From positions 3,162,001-3,226,000 of the forward strand of contig OZ252252.1 in NCBI GenBank assembly GCA_965249745.1: a stretch of DNA of 64,000 bases, written 5' to 3'. Under the pieces are notes generated by a model. The model was not told the origin of the DNA, made no database searches, and saw only the letters and a list, made by a program, of their open reading frames with translations. Shown in pieces: positions 17,282 to 26,048 of this stretch. The stretch is from JANYHH01 sp965249745 (GTDB taxonomy: Bacteria > Deinococcota > Deinococci > Deinococcales > JAAFIG01). A program made the translations under genes and the position numbers. How positions within the stretch are numbered: the stretch's first letter is position 1; each line of letters opens with the position of its first letter.

Positions 17282-17319
17282 AGGTGAGCTGTGCGACGGA
17301 CTGGTTTTTGTCTTGCCGG

Positions 17320-17325
17320 TAGAAT
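17320..17325 (+). promoter_or_regulatory. leaderless -10 box of hslO
   Basis: TAGAAT 6 bases before the GTG at 17332. Confidence 0.6.
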
Positions 17326-17331
17326 CTCGCG

Positions 17332-18219
17332 GTGAGTTATTTGCTTTCCGGCACCGCCGCCCATAACACCCTGCGCGTCCTGGCCGTGGACACGACCTCC
17401 GTAGTAGAAGAGGCTCGCGCCCGGCACGCCACCAGTCCGACCGCCACCGCCGCCCTCGGGCGCTCGTTGACGGCGGCATTGCTGCTGGTGCAAACCCTAT
17501 CCAAGCGCCCCGAGGACCGAGTAACCCTGCGAATTCAAGGCGGTGGCGATATCGGGTACATCGTCGCCGAAGGCGGGCGCGACGGTTCCGCTCGAGGCTA
17601 CGTCAAGCACCCGGAGGCGGACCTGCCGCCTCGAGCTTCGGACGGCAAGCTGGATGTCGGGAAGCTCGTCGGCGTGGACGGCGAGTTCAGCCTGACGCGA
17701 CTGCTGGACAACTTGGACCCGTACACCGGCAGCGTGCCGCTGGTCTCCGGTGAGATCGCCGAGGATGTCGCGGCGTACCTGTCGCAATCCGAGCAACTCC
17801 CGAGCGCGGTACTGCTGGGGGTGCTGGTGGGAACAGGCGGCGTGACCCAGGCGGGCGGACTGCTGATTCAGACTCTGCCAGACGTGGGCGAGGGCACGCT
17901 GGACAGATTGGAAGCAAACCTGAAAGCGATGGGGCAGCTTACCTCGGTGATGCGCGACGAAGGGCTTCTCGGGGTGGTGACTCGAGCGCTCGAGGGGCTG
18001 GATTTCGAGGCAAACCCAGAGACGCAGGCGTTGCGCTTCAAGTGTCGCTGCTCTCTGGAACGCGCAATCAACGCGATGACCTTCTTCAACGACGCCGAGC
18101 GCGAGGAGATGGCGGTGTCCGGCGGTCAGGAAGTCGTCTGCCACTGGTGCGGGGAGCGGTACGTGGTGACACCCGATTTGCTGCGGGCGATGAATGCTGA
18201 ACCGGCGGCGGCGAACTGA
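17332..18219 (+). CDS. hslO: redox-regulated chaperone Hsp33
   Basis: A 295-residue Hsp33. The N-terminal substrate-binding domain covers about 1-225 and the C-terminal redox switch contains the four zinc cysteines as C-x-C (FKCRCSLERA) and C-x-x-C (VCHWCGERY). Under oxidative stress the disulfides form and the chaperone becomes active. This fits an organism expected to face oxidation. The GTG start is set by the TAGAAT box. Confidence 0.93.
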   Translation: MSYLLSGTAAHNTLRVLAVDTTSVVEEARARHATSPTATAALGRSLTAALLLVQTLSKRPEDRVTLRIQGGGDIGYIVAEGGRDGSARGYVKHPEADLPPRASDGKLDVGKLVGVDGEFSLTRLLDNLDPYTGSVPLVSGEIAEDVAAYLSQSEQLPSAVLLGVLVGTGGVTQAGGLLIQTLPDVGEGTLDRLEANLKAMGQLTSVMRDEGLLGVVTRALEGLDFEANPETQALRFKCRCSLERAINAMTFFNDAEREEMAVSGGQEVVCHWCGERYVVTPDLLRAMNAEPAAAN

Positions 18220-18605
18220 AACGACCAACGGCTCGAGGGGACTGATCCGGGCGTGCTCAGCTTGACAAAGAGCGAACCAAAACCCTGTGTGAGACATGGA
18301 CAGCCTTCAGCGCGGGTGACGCGAACCAATAACGTCAACGGCAGTAAACTGCGCTCAATCAACACGGGGAGCGGCGAAGCGGCTTGAAGTCTTCAGTGGC
18401 GGCGAGGTTTGGCTCGTCCGGCACCAACATGAACGATCTCTCATGACACCCTTCGTCGCTCGAGTTTCATGAGGCTTCACGCCTCTTACAGGATTTCCCA
18501 AATTTGTGGCGAGTGATTACGAGCAGAAACGGCAGCGTTTGTCAGGGGCAACGGACACCCATTTACGCGGTGGTGGTGGAACCTGGGAAACGCTGTAGAA
18601 CCGAT
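18220..18605. other. convergent intergenic region between hslO and the LysR gene
   Basis: About 385 bases. A small hairpin GAGGC-TTCAC-GCCTC (18471-18485) might end the LysR transcript. No gene with start signals was seen. Confidence 0.45.
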
Positions 18606-19523
18606 TCAGACCCGCATCGGTGGCGTCTCGAGCGGATGGGCGGCGACGTGTTGCAGCACGGTTTCGACAAAGGCGCGAATCGCGGGTACGGTCATTTTGC
18701 GGCGCGTGACCGCCAAGCCCAGCCGTCGCTCGAGCGGCACGGGCAGCGGGCTGGCACGGACACCGGCGGGCAACGGGAAGGCGGCCAGGGACGGCATGAC
18801 CGTGATGCCCAGGTTCTGCGCGATCATGCCCAGGATCACGCTGTCCTCGGTCACGGTGAAGGTGGGTGTCAGCGGGCAGCCGAAGGCGTCCCAGTGCTGC
18901 CGCACGTACCGGGTGCAAATGCTGTCGCCTTGAATATACGGTTGCGCCTCGATTTCCGTCCAAGTTCGCGGGACGGGAGCTGACTCGTGGCTCAGCAGCA
19001 AATATTCATCCCGCGCCACCTCGAACTCCAAGAGGTCGCCGGTATCGGTCGGGATGTCCAATAGCCCGACATCTATCGTGTCCCGGTGCAAGCACTCGTC
19101 TATCGCGCGGCCGCCCCGTCCACCGTCGTGCAACTCGAGGTTGACGCCTGGGTGTTGAGCGCGGAAGCTTTGCACCGCGCCCGGCAGCAGGTGCGTCCCG
19201 AGGCTGCGATACGCCATAACGCGAATCAGGCCGCGCAGCCCGCCGCGTTCCAGCATGACCTCCTGCTCCAATGCCTCGAGGCTGGTCAGGGCATCGCGGG
19301 CGTGATGCAGGGTACGAAGTCCGAGCGGTGTCAGTCGCGCACCCATGCGTCCCCGCTCCAAGAGTCGCGCTCCCAGGGTCCGCTCGAGGTCCTGAATCGC
19401 GTGGCTGAGCGTGCTCTGCGATTGATCGGTTTCCAGGGCCGCCTGACTGTAACTGCCGTGCGTGGCGACCGCGATCAATGCCCGCAGTTGCGGCAGGGTC
19501 GGTCTGGAGGTTTTTTCGGTCAT
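18606..19523 (-). CDS. LysR-family transcriptional regulator
   Basis: A 305-residue regulator with the N-terminal winged helix (about 8-67, LRALIAVATHGSYSQAALETDQSQSTLSHAIQDLERTLGARLLER) and a periplasmic-binding-like effector domain from about 93 to 295. The ligand and targets are unknown. The start ATG is 6 bases after TAGCCT, and a GGCTAC-GCC-GTAGCC dyad overlaps this box, which fits self-repression. The nearest divergent gene is a 75-residue orphan, a possible target. Confidence 0.9.
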   Translation of the reverse strand: MTEKTSRPTLPQLRALIAVATHGSYSQAALETDQSQSTLSHAIQDLERTLGARLLERGRMGARLTPLGLRTLHHARDALTSLEALEQEVMLERGGLRGLIRVMAYRSLGTHLLPGAVQSFRAQHPGVNLELHDGGRGGRAIDECLHRDTIDVGLLDIPTDTGDLLEFEVARDEYLLLSHESAPVPRTWTEIEAQPYIQGDSICTRYVRQHWDAFGCPLTPTFTVTEDSVILGMIAQNLGITVMPSLAAFPLPAGVRASPLPVPLERRLGLAVTRRKMTVPAIRAFVETVLQHVAAHPLETPPMRV

Positions 19524-19529
19524 GGCTAC

Positions 19530-19545
19530 AGGCTACGCCGTAGCC
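19530..19545 (-). promoter_or_regulatory. -10 box and dyad operator of the LysR gene
   Basis: TAGCCT (19530-19535, minus strand) overlaps the inverted repeat GGCTAC-GCC-GTAGCC (19531-19545). An autoregulatory site is inferred from position only. Confidence 0.45.
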
Positions 19546-19693
19546 TTCAGAAATCCATCGCTTTTCCCGATACAACCCGTGCCGAATCGCGGCGATCGCT
19601 TTTGTTCTTGGCAGCCGATGCGCCTAGATTGATGGCACGACGCGCAGGATGTCCCTGGCGACCAGAATTTAGACTTCAGAAAACGGTGATGCG

Positions 19694-19921
19694 ATGAATA
19701 TCAACGCGGGTGACATATTCCTGGAAGTAATCGGTGTGCCACAAATCAGCCATATTCAAAGCCTGGCGGGCGTGCGTTGCGCCGCCGTGTACCAGCAGGC
19801 GAGGCTGGGAGACGCGACGCTCCACCTCAGCTTGGAATCGAACGATGATTTCGACCGGGTCCGGCATGGTCTCGAGGCGAGCGGACTGCGGTTGCTGGCG
19901 ATCAAACGCGCCGCGCATTGA
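19694..19921 (+). CDS. small protein of unknown function
   Basis: A 75-residue reading frame beginning MNINAGDIFLEVIGVPQ. Predicted alternation of strands and helices (EVIGV, ATLHLSLES, DDFDRVRHGLEASGL, RLLAIKR) suggests a small ferredoxin-like or ACT-like alpha/beta fold. The start region has only a weak GGTGATG and no leaderless box. It is divergent from the LysR gene. I do not recognise the family. An antisense frame of 94 codons overlaps it and looks like a shadow. Confidence 0.5.
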   Translation: MNINAGDIFLEVIGVPQISHIQSLAGVRCAAVYQQARLGDATLHLSLESNDDFDRVRHGLEASGLRLLAIKRAAH

Positions 19922-19940
19922 TGGATGGCAGAAAGTTCGG

Positions 19941-20447
19941 TCAGGTCGCCTCGAGGACATAGACCGCGCTCGCGTCCAGTCCGATCCCGCCGTTGCTATC
20001 CAACCGCTTCAGCACGGAGCCGAACGCCCAGTCGTGCGCCCAGAGGCGTTTCAGGGCCAGCAGCATCTCGCGGCGGTTGCTGGCAGTCTCGAGGTGTTGG
20101 CTGACGCCAGATGGGCGGCGCAGCACCAGCGAGCCGGTGAATCCGACATTCTTGAACGCGGTGTACGACATGGAGATGAAATCCTCGAGCAGTGCCGCGT
20201 CCAGCACCAGCTTTTGAGCGCGACCACAAAGTTCTTCCAGTAGGTCCTCGTCTAAACGGCGAGGGTTGATATTTTTAAACAGATCGCGCAATCGCTCTGG
20301 CAAGTTGTTGCTGAGGTAAAACTGTTCCTCGGCTTGGCTGGTGAAGACGAAGCCTCTAGGGTCCCGTGGGGCTAGGGTTTTCGCCTCCGAGCCGACCATC
20401 CCCTCCGGGAGTTTCAGGGCTTCTTGGAACGAACACAGGACGCTCAC
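19941..20447 (-). CDS. conserved-looking protein of unknown function
   Basis: A 168-residue soluble protein. The segment LVLRRPSG...NRREMLLALKRLWAHDW...AVYVLEAT loosely resembles the N-terminal ATP-binding part of PEP synthase/PPDK-type enzymes (VRRSS...A...W...), but no full domain is present, so this may be chance. The GTG start lies 7 bases after TAGCCT. It sits between hisF and the 75-residue orphan; no operon is evident. Function unknown. Confidence 0.65.
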   Translation of the reverse strand: MSVLCSFQEALKLPEGMVGSEAKTLAPRDPRGFVFTSQAEEQFYLSNNLPERLRDLFKNINPRRLDEDLLEELCGRAQKLVLDAALLEDFISMSYTAFKNVGFTGSLVLRRPSGVSQHLETASNRREMLLALKRLWAHDWAFGSVLKRLDSNGGIGLDASAVYVLEAT

Positions 20448-20454
20448 AGCCCAG

Positions 20455-20460
20455 AGGCTA
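20455..20460 (-). promoter_or_regulatory. leaderless -10 box
   Basis: TAGCCT, minus strand, 7 bases before the GTG at 20447. Confidence 0.5.
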
Positions 20461-20528
20461 CCCGAGATCGCCTGCCTCTAGCCAGGGCGCTCGAGGTAGG
20501 GCGCAATTTCCCGTTGGCAGTCAAGCGC

Positions 20529-21290
20529 TCACAATCTTACTGACACGCCCTTTGAGCTGAGATACCGCTTGACCTCTGGCACGGTGAAGGTCCCGAAGTG
20601 AAAGACGCTCGCGGCGAGTGCGGCATCGGCCCGTCCAACGGTCAGCACCTGGTAGAAATCCTCGAGTGTACCCGCCCCGCCGGAGGCCACGACCGGGATG
20701 TCCACCACAGCTTTCACGGCCGCGCACAGTTCCACGTCGTACCCCGCCTTCGTACCGTCGCCGTCTATGCTGTTCAACACGAGTTCTCCCGCGCCGAGTT
20801 CCTGACCGCGCACCGCCCACTCGAGCGCGTCCAGGCCGGTCGCCTGACGGCCGCCCTTGACGAAGGTCTCCCAGCCTCGTCCGTCCGCGCGGCGTTTGAC
20901 TTGCATACTGAGCACGACGCATTGCGCCCCGAAGTACTGGCTGGCGGTTCGGATTAGCTCCGGGTTGGCGACTGCCCCGGAATCCAGGCTGATCTTGTCC
21001 GCCCCGGCCAGATGCAAGCGCCGACAATCCTCCAGGGTTTTGACGCCGCCGCCGATCGTCAGCGGCATGAAGACCTCTTCCGCCACGGCGTTCGCCCAGC
21101 GCAGCTCGATATCGCGCCCGTCGGATGAGGCGGTGATGTCATAGAAGACCAGTTCGTCCGCCCCATTGAGGTCGTACTGTCGGGCGTACTCCAGAGGATC
21201 GCCGATCTCCTTGACGTTCTGGTACTGCACGCCTCGAGTCACCTTGCCCCGGTCCACGTCCAGACAGGGAATGATGCGCTTGTAAATCAC
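20529..21290 (-). CDS. hisF: imidazole glycerol phosphate synthase, cyclase subunit
   Basis: A 253-residue TIM barrel that, with glutaminase HisH, forms imidazole glycerol phosphate and AICAR in histidine synthesis. Catalytic Asp11 lies in IIPCLDVDRGKV, the second acid in NSIDGDGTKAGYD (Asp about 131), and phosphate loops are GGGVKTLED and ASGGAGTLEDF. The start is GTG, 6 bases after TAGCCT. No other his gene is adjacent. Confidence 0.95.
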   Translation of the reverse strand: MIYKRIIPCLDVDRGKVTRGVQYQNVKEIGDPLEYARQYDLNGADELVFYDITASSDGRDIELRWANAVAEEVFMPLTIGGGVKTLEDCRRLHLAGADKISLDSGAVANPELIRTASQYFGAQCVVLSMQVKRRADGRGWETFVKGGRQATGLDALEWAVRGQELGAGELVLNSIDGDGTKAGYDVELCAAVKAVVDIPVVASGGAGTLEDFYQVLTVGRADAALAASVFHFGTFTVPEVKRYLSSKGVSVRL

Positions 21291-21296
21291 ACTTTC

Positions 21297-21302
21297 AGGC
21301 TA
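21297..21302 (-). promoter_or_regulatory. leaderless -10 box of hisF
   Basis: TAGCCT, minus strand, 6 bases before the GTG at 21290. Confidence 0.55.
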
Positions 21303-21415
21303 TCATTCGGCGGTCCGGAAAGGCTCGAGGGAGTCTGACCTAAAAGACCCGTGCTCGAGTCTGAACCGGAGTCAATACCGAATCTGGCGTACTTCACTCA
21401 CAGCAGAATATCAGC

Positions 21416-21421
21416 TAGAAT
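21416..21421 (+). promoter_or_regulatory. -10 box of the HExxH gene
   Basis: TAGAAT, 10 bases before the ATG at 21432. It rules out an in-frame start at 21351. Confidence 0.5.
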
Positions 21422-21431
21422 TCGTCCTAGC

Positions 21432-22115
21432 ATGAAACCAGTCCAGCCCTCACATTCCCCATTGCCCAAAGCCAAGTATCCTGCCCGGACTGTGCATTCA
21501 CTCTTCCCGGACTTCGAGCAGAAATCACCAAGTAAACGCTCCGGGTTCGCGGCCAGAGCCGGGCGGGTTCATAGCGAAACCTTGAACCTGACCGACGGAC
21601 TGCGCGACGCGGCCGACGCGATCTGCGCCATGATGCCCGAGTTACAGCATATTGACCTCAATTACGTGCATTTCGCGCTGTTTTACAGCCGCCGCGCCAA
21701 GCGCATCCTGACATTCGCCCGTTGCTATCCCCTGCCGGGCGGCGTGCGCCAGCGCGGTCGCAAGCTGTACCGCCTGTCCCCAACGATCACCCCAGCCGGT
21801 AAACGCGCCAAGTACATTCTGGCCTTCGCCTGGGAGCGTTTCTGGAGCATGTCACCCAGGGAACGACTGGAAACCCTGGTTCACGAGTTATTTCATATCT
21901 CAGCCCAGTTTGACGGCGAGCTGCGCCGCTTCGGGAAGCGCGTTCACGGGCGCGGCAATAAATGGTTCGACAACATCGTTCACGCCCTCTGCGAGCTGCA
22001 CATCCCACCAGGTTTAGAGTACGAATACCCGGCATTGGCCTTGAATCTGACGCCCGGTCTCGAGGTGGAGTTCGCACGGCTGGAATTGCCGAAGTGGGTC
22101 GCCAGCGACGCGTGA
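21432..22115 (+). CDS. putative metallopeptidase with HELFH motif
   Basis: A 227-residue cytoplasmic protein. The motif HELFH near residue 154, in ETLVHELFHISAQFDGELRR, matches the HExxH zinc signature, and H-G-R-G-N-K further on could give the third ligand. No signal peptide. Substrate unknown. Its stop overlaps the mutY GTG start as GTGA, so it is translated together with a DNA repair glycosylase, an uncommon pairing. Confidence 0.75.
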   Translation: MKPVQPSHSPLPKAKYPARTVHSLFPDFEQKSPSKRSGFAARAGRVHSETLNLTDGLRDAADAICAMMPELQHIDLNYVHFALFYSRRAKRILTFARCYPLPGGVRQRGRKLYRLSPTITPAGKRAKYILAFAWERFWSMSPRERLETLVHELFHISAQFDGELRRFGKRVHGRGNKWFDNIVHALCELHIPPGLEYEYPALALNLTPGLEVEFARLELPKWVASDA

Positions 22116-23146
22116 AGGTTGATGGTCTGAAAACGTTACAGGGCGCGCTGCTAGCCTGGTACGACGCCAACGCACGTGAGCTGCCGTGGCGGGACGCGCC
22201 CGCCGGTCAGCGTGACCCGTACCGAGTCTGGTTGTCGGAAATTCTGTTGCAGCAAACGCAGGTCTCGAGGGGGGCGGTTTACTTTGAGCGCTTCCTGACC
22301 GCCTTTCCGAACGTGCAGTCACTCGCGGCCGCGCCCGTGGAGGCGGTACTAAAACTCTGGGAGGGCGCGGGCTATTACGCTCGGGCGCGCAACTTGCACC
22401 GCACGGCGCAGACGCTCGCTGCCAACGGCTTTCCAAGCTCCCTTGAGGGCTGGCAGGCGCTTCCCGGCGTCGGGCGCTACACGGCGGGCGCGATTCACAG
22501 CCTAACCGCGAACGCCCCGGTCGCCGCCGTGGACGGCAACGGGCGACGGGTGCTGGCAAGACTGTTCCTCGAGACGGTACCAGGTGAGGCTTGGCTTTGG
22601 GAACACGGCGAGGCGATTCTGGACCGCCTGAGACCCGGCGCGTGGAACGAGGCGCTGATCGAACTCGGGGCGACGGTTTGTCTGCCGAGGAATCCCAGGT
22701 GTCATCTCTGCCCAATCTCAGGGTTTTGCCGGGCGTTTCAGACGGGGCAGCAAACACAGATTCCCGCCGCGAAACCTCGGGCGGCCGTAAAAGTGATACG
22801 AGCCGTGGCGCTGCTAGCGTTTCAGGGTGAGCGCGTGCTGTTGGAGCAGCGACCGCTCTCGGGCTTGTTGGGAGGCTTGCACGGCGTCCCGCTCGAGCCA
22901 TTTGAAGTCACCCGAGACCAGGCCGTGGCGCGCATCTTAGAGCGATTCGGGTTGAGCGCGAGCGGACATTGGCTGGGACGGGTCTCGCACACGATGACGC
23001 ACCGCCAGATTGAACTCGAGGTGTATGGGTTAGACTTGCTGCCCCAAACTCCTCTGCCGCTCCGATCGCCCGCAACGGTGGCGCTCTCCAGACTGGACCG
23101 AAAGGTTCTGGAGTTACAACTCGCGGCGCAGTCAACGCTGTTTTGA
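22112..23146 (+). CDS. mutY: adenine DNA glycosylase
   Basis: A 344-residue MutY that removes A mispaired with 8-oxoG. The HhH-GPD fold holds the catalytic Glu in LSEILLQQTQV, the hairpin LPGVGRYTAGAI and the catalytic Asp in AAVDGNGRRVLARL. The [4Fe-4S] ligands are C-x6-C-x2-C-x5-C (CLPRNPRCHLCPISGFC). A C-terminal NUDIX-like 8-oxoG recognition domain covers about 230-344. The GTG start overlaps the preceding stop; a longer in-frame start lies within the upstream gene and is rejected. Confidence 0.95.
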   Translation: MKVDGLKTLQGALLAWYDANARELPWRDAPAGQRDPYRVWLSEILLQQTQVSRGAVYFERFLTAFPNVQSLAAAPVEAVLKLWEGAGYYARARNLHRTAQTLAANGFPSSLEGWQALPGVGRYTAGAIHSLTANAPVAAVDGNGRRVLARLFLETVPGEAWLWEHGEAILDRLRPGAWNEALIELGATVCLPRNPRCHLCPISGFCRAFQTGQQTQIPAAKPRAAVKVIRAVALLAFQGERVLLEQRPLSGLLGGLHGVPLEPFEVTRDQAVARILERFGLSASGHWLGRVSHTMTHRQIELEVYGLDLLPQTPLPLRSPATVALSRLDRKVLELQLAAQSTLF

Positions 23147-23169
23147 ACACAGCTTCGGCGCAACACGGG

Positions 23170-23175
23170 TAAAAT
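23170..23175 (+). promoter_or_regulatory. leaderless -10 box of the DUF4388 gene
   Basis: TAAAAT 6 bases before the GTG at 23182. Confidence 0.6.
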
Positions 23176-23181
23176 CAAACT

Positions 23182-23991
23182 GTGCGTGGTTCACTGGGCG
23201 TTTTCAATCTGTTCGACTTATTGCAACTGCTGGCGCAAAACCAGTCCAAGGGTTGCCTGACCGTCTATCACCCCAGTCAACGCGAGGGCAAGGTCTATTT
23301 CGACACCGGCCGCATCACCCACGCCTCGTTCGGGCCATTTGTGGATGCTGAAGCGTTGCGCGGACTGCTGCGCGACGAGCGCGGTAACTTCGAGTTCTTG
23401 CCAGGGCGCGGACCGCTGAAAGTCACGATAGAGGCCGCCTTCGATAACCTGATGCTCGAGGTCATCCGTGAGATGGATCAGGGTGCCACGACGATTGAAC
23501 GCCAGTTCCCCACGCCCGGCGAGCTGGACACGCCGAGCGTCACCGACTCGCAGAAACTCAGCAATCTCACCCTGGCCGCCGACGAGTTCGCGGTCGTGGA
23601 ACAGATTGATGGGGAGCGCACGGTGATCGCCATTTCGCAAGCCACCAACCTGCCACTCGAGATGGTGCAGCGCACCCTGGTGCGTCTGGCAAGCGTCGGG
23701 CTGGTCGCCGTGAAAAAGCGTTCCCCAAGGGTGGCGCGCCTCGTGGTGGGTTTGAGCCGCGAGATGACCGGCATGGAAATCTGCGTGGACGAGGTGATCC
23801 TGCGCGCCTGGGATCGTCAGCACGGCCGCCCGGTGAAGCGCGTCAGAATGCGCGACGAGGCGGGCCGCGAGTTCGTGTTTGAAGCGATCACCACCCCGAA
23901 CTTAGGAGCCTACGCGCTCTTTTCCAACAACGCGATGATGCGTTTCGATCTTCGTGCGAATTCGCAAGTGCTGCTTAAACCCGAAGCGTAA
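23182..23991 (+). CDS. DUF4388 (PATAN-like) domain protein
   Basis: A 269-residue protein starting with a DUF4388 domain (about 1-105: GVFNLFDLLQLLAQNQSKGCLTVYHP...GKVYFDTGRITHASFG). A winged-helix-like stretch follows at about 150-185 (ISQATNLPLEMVQRTLVRLASVGLVAVKKR). DUF4388 proteins are found with gliding or pilus control in several phyla. It lies 38 bases upstream of pilT, so a role in tuning pilus retraction is inferred. Confidence 0.85.
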   Translation: MRGSLGVFNLFDLLQLLAQNQSKGCLTVYHPSQREGKVYFDTGRITHASFGPFVDAEALRGLLRDERGNFEFLPGRGPLKVTIEAAFDNLMLEVIREMDQGATTIERQFPTPGELDTPSVTDSQKLSNLTLAADEFAVVEQIDGERTVIAISQATNLPLEMVQRTLVRLASVGLVAVKKRSPRVARLVVGLSREMTGMEICVDEVILRAWDRQHGRPVKRVRMRDEAGREFVFEAITTPNLGAYALFSNNAMMRFDLRANSQVLLKPEA

Positions 23992-24029
23992 AATAACTGG
24001 TGTAATCTACATTTCTCTAGGAGGCTTCA

Positions 24030-25145
24030 ATGGCGGCTGGTGTGACCATCGTGGATTTGCTGAAAAGTATGGTGTCGCGGCGCGCCTCGGACGTGCATCT
24101 CCAGGTCGGCTCGCCCCCGATGGGCCGAGTGGATGGGACGCTCCAAGCCTTTCACACCCAACCCTTGACGCCCGATCAGACCCGAACCATCGCCCGCACC
24201 CTGCTGACCAACGAGCAGTGGGAAGAGTTCGAGTACCGCCACGAGTTGGATTTCGCTTACTTGGTTCCCGGCGTGGCCCGGTTTCGCTGCAATATCTTTC
24301 GGCAGCGCGGTAGCATCGGCATCGTCATGCGCATCATCCCTGATGTCATCCCAAGCTTTGAAGCGCTGGGTCTGCCGCACGAATTGCTCGAGCGGTTCGC
24401 CAGCAACGAGCGCGGCATCATCCTGACGACCGGTCCCACAGGTTCCGGGAAGTCCACGACGATGGCCGCGATTATTGACCACATCAACCGCGTCTACCCG
24501 TACAACGTCATCACGATTGAAGACCCGATTGAAATCCTGCACCGCAATCAGCGCGCCCTGGTGGTGCAACGCGAGGTCGGTTCCGACACCAGCGACTTCA
24601 AGACCGCGCTGAAGTACGCGATGCGTCAGGACCCCGATGTCATCATGATCGGTGAGATGCGCGACAAGGAAACTGTCGAGGCCGCGATCACCGCCGCCCA
24701 AACCGGGCACTTGGTCCTCTCCACGCTGCACACGCAGGACGCGATGCGAACCGTCAACCGCATCATTGACTTCTTCCCGCCGCACGAACGCGATCAGATT
24801 CGCATCCTGTTCGCCGAATCCCTGGTCGGCATTCTGTCGCAGCGCTTACTCCCCAGAGCCGACGGGAGTGGCCGCGTGCTAGCTTTAGAGGTGCTGGTCA
24901 ACACACCACTGATCCGCGATTACATCAAGGACGAGGACAAGACACCGCTCATTAAGGATGCTCTCATTGAGGACAACATTCGCGGCATGCACACCTTCGA
25001 TCAGCACCTCGTGGAGCTGTACACCAACGGCTTCATCAGCTACGAGGAAGCCATGAGCAGCGCCACCAGCCCGCACGAGTTCAAGCTCATGCTGACGAGG
25101 GGCGCGGCGGCCGCAATGGACGACAACGCCAGAGTCGGGGTCTGA
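24030..25145 (+). CDS. pilT: type IV pilus retraction ATPase
   Basis: A 371-residue hexameric ATPase. Walker A is GPTGSGKSTTMA near residue 136, the Asp box is ITIEDPIE, Walker B is VIMIGEMRD and the His box is TGHLVLSTLHTQDA. PilT depolymerises pili for twitching and pulls in DNA during natural transformation. A strong AGGAGG precedes the ATG. Only one CTCGAG lies in this conserved gene. The C-terminus ends MLTRGAAAAMDDNARVGV. Confidence 0.95.
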   Translation: MAAGVTIVDLLKSMVSRRASDVHLQVGSPPMGRVDGTLQAFHTQPLTPDQTRTIARTLLTNEQWEEFEYRHELDFAYLVPGVARFRCNIFRQRGSIGIVMRIIPDVIPSFEALGLPHELLERFASNERGIILTTGPTGSGKSTTMAAIIDHINRVYPYNVITIEDPIEILHRNQRALVVQREVGSDTSDFKTALKYAMRQDPDVIMIGEMRDKETVEAAITAAQTGHLVLSTLHTQDAMRTVNRIIDFFPPHERDQIRILFAESLVGILSQRLLPRADGSGRVLALEVLVNTPLIRDYIKDEDKTPLIKDALIEDNIRGMHTFDQHLVELYTNGFISYEEAMSSATSPHEFKLMLTRGAAAAMDDNARVGV

Positions 25146-25343
25146 GAAGCTACCCAAGGTTCGTCGTCGGCTGCTCGAGTTTTCGGACTGTTTGCGAGCG
25201 TATTGTAATAGGCCTAACTCGAGCCTGCAATTCAAACAACGGGGGATTTGGGCGCGTCCCTGCCCCTCTTAGCGCCTGACAGCACCTCGAGTCTGGCTGG
25301 CGATTCCTGATTCCATCGCGAGCGGGCGATGGCTGGCGTGGTC

Positions 25344-25349
25344 TACAAT
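25344..25349 (+). promoter_or_regulatory. leaderless -10 box of acuB
   Basis: TACAAT 6 bases before the ATG at 25356. Confidence 0.6.
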
Positions 25350-25355
25350 CGGCCT

Positions 25356-25985
25356 ATGCTTGTCAAAGATTGGATGACGCCCGCGCCGCTGACCGTCTCG
25401 AAGGAAACCCCTGTGCTGGACGCGATGCGGCTCCTAAAGGAGCGCGGCTTTCGGCGCTTGCCGGTGGTGGACGGCGCGAATCTGATCGGGATCGTCACCG
25501 ACAAGGATTTGAAGGACGCGATGCCCTCCAAGGCGACAACCCTGTCCGTCTGGGAGATGAATTACCTGCTCGCTAAACTAACGGTGCGCGAGGTTATGGC
25601 CTCCCCCGTGAAGACCTGCCACGCCGACGATACATTGGAGTCGGCGGCGCTCACCATGCAAGCCAACAAGGTCGCTGGGCTGCCCGTGCTGGACGCGGCA
25701 GGTGCCCTCGTTGGAATGCTCACGATCACTGATGTGCTGGGGGCACTCGTGCAGGTGCTGGGCTTGAAGGAGGGCGGTGCGCGCCTGACTGTGGAAATGC
25801 CGGACGTGCCCGGCAGCCTGGAAACGGCCGCTCGAGTGATCCAACCCGCAAATATTGTCAGCGTTGCCACGATGGGTCACGCGGGCGGCTCCCGGCAGGT
25901 ACTGATCCGGGCGCAGGGCGACGACGCGCAAGCCATCGCCGGGCGCTTGAACGAGGCGGGCATCAAGGTTTTAGCGGTTCAGTAG
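25356..25985 (+). CDS. acuB: CBS-pair and ACT domain protein, AcuB-like
   Basis: A 209-residue protein with two CBS motifs (about 1-60, MLVKDWMTPAPLTVSKETPVLDAMRLL, and 78-132, REVMASPVKTCHADDTLESAALTM) and a C-terminal ACT domain (about 140-205, RLTVEMPDVPGSLETAARVI). AcuB-type proteins accompany the AcuA acetylase and AcuC deacetylase of acetyl-CoA synthetase; CBS pairs often sense adenine nucleotides. acuA and acuC follow within 2 kb, which supports the name. Confidence 0.85.
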   Translation: MLVKDWMTPAPLTVSKETPVLDAMRLLKERGFRRLPVVDGANLIGIVTDKDLKDAMPSKATTLSVWEMNYLLAKLTVREVMASPVKTCHADDTLESAALTMQANKVAGLPVLDAAGALVGMLTITDVLGALVQVLGLKEGGARLTVEMPDVPGSLETAARVIQPANIVSVATMGHAGGSRQVLIRAQGDDAQAIAGRLNEAGIKVLAVQ

Positions 25986-26036
25986 GATTTCTGTCAGACT
26001 CCTACGCCTAAGGCTTGCGGCAAAGCAACGCGGCGC

Positions 26037-26042
26037 TATACT
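26037..26042 (+). promoter_or_regulatory. leaderless -10 box of the Uma2 gene
   Basis: TATACT 6 bases before the ATG at 26049. Confidence 0.6.
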
Positions 26043-26048
26043 TCTGGC

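Noticed and set aside
19676..19960. 94-codon minus-strand frame over the 75-residue orphan
   Set aside because: No promoter or ribosome site; the plus-strand frame has better codon composition.
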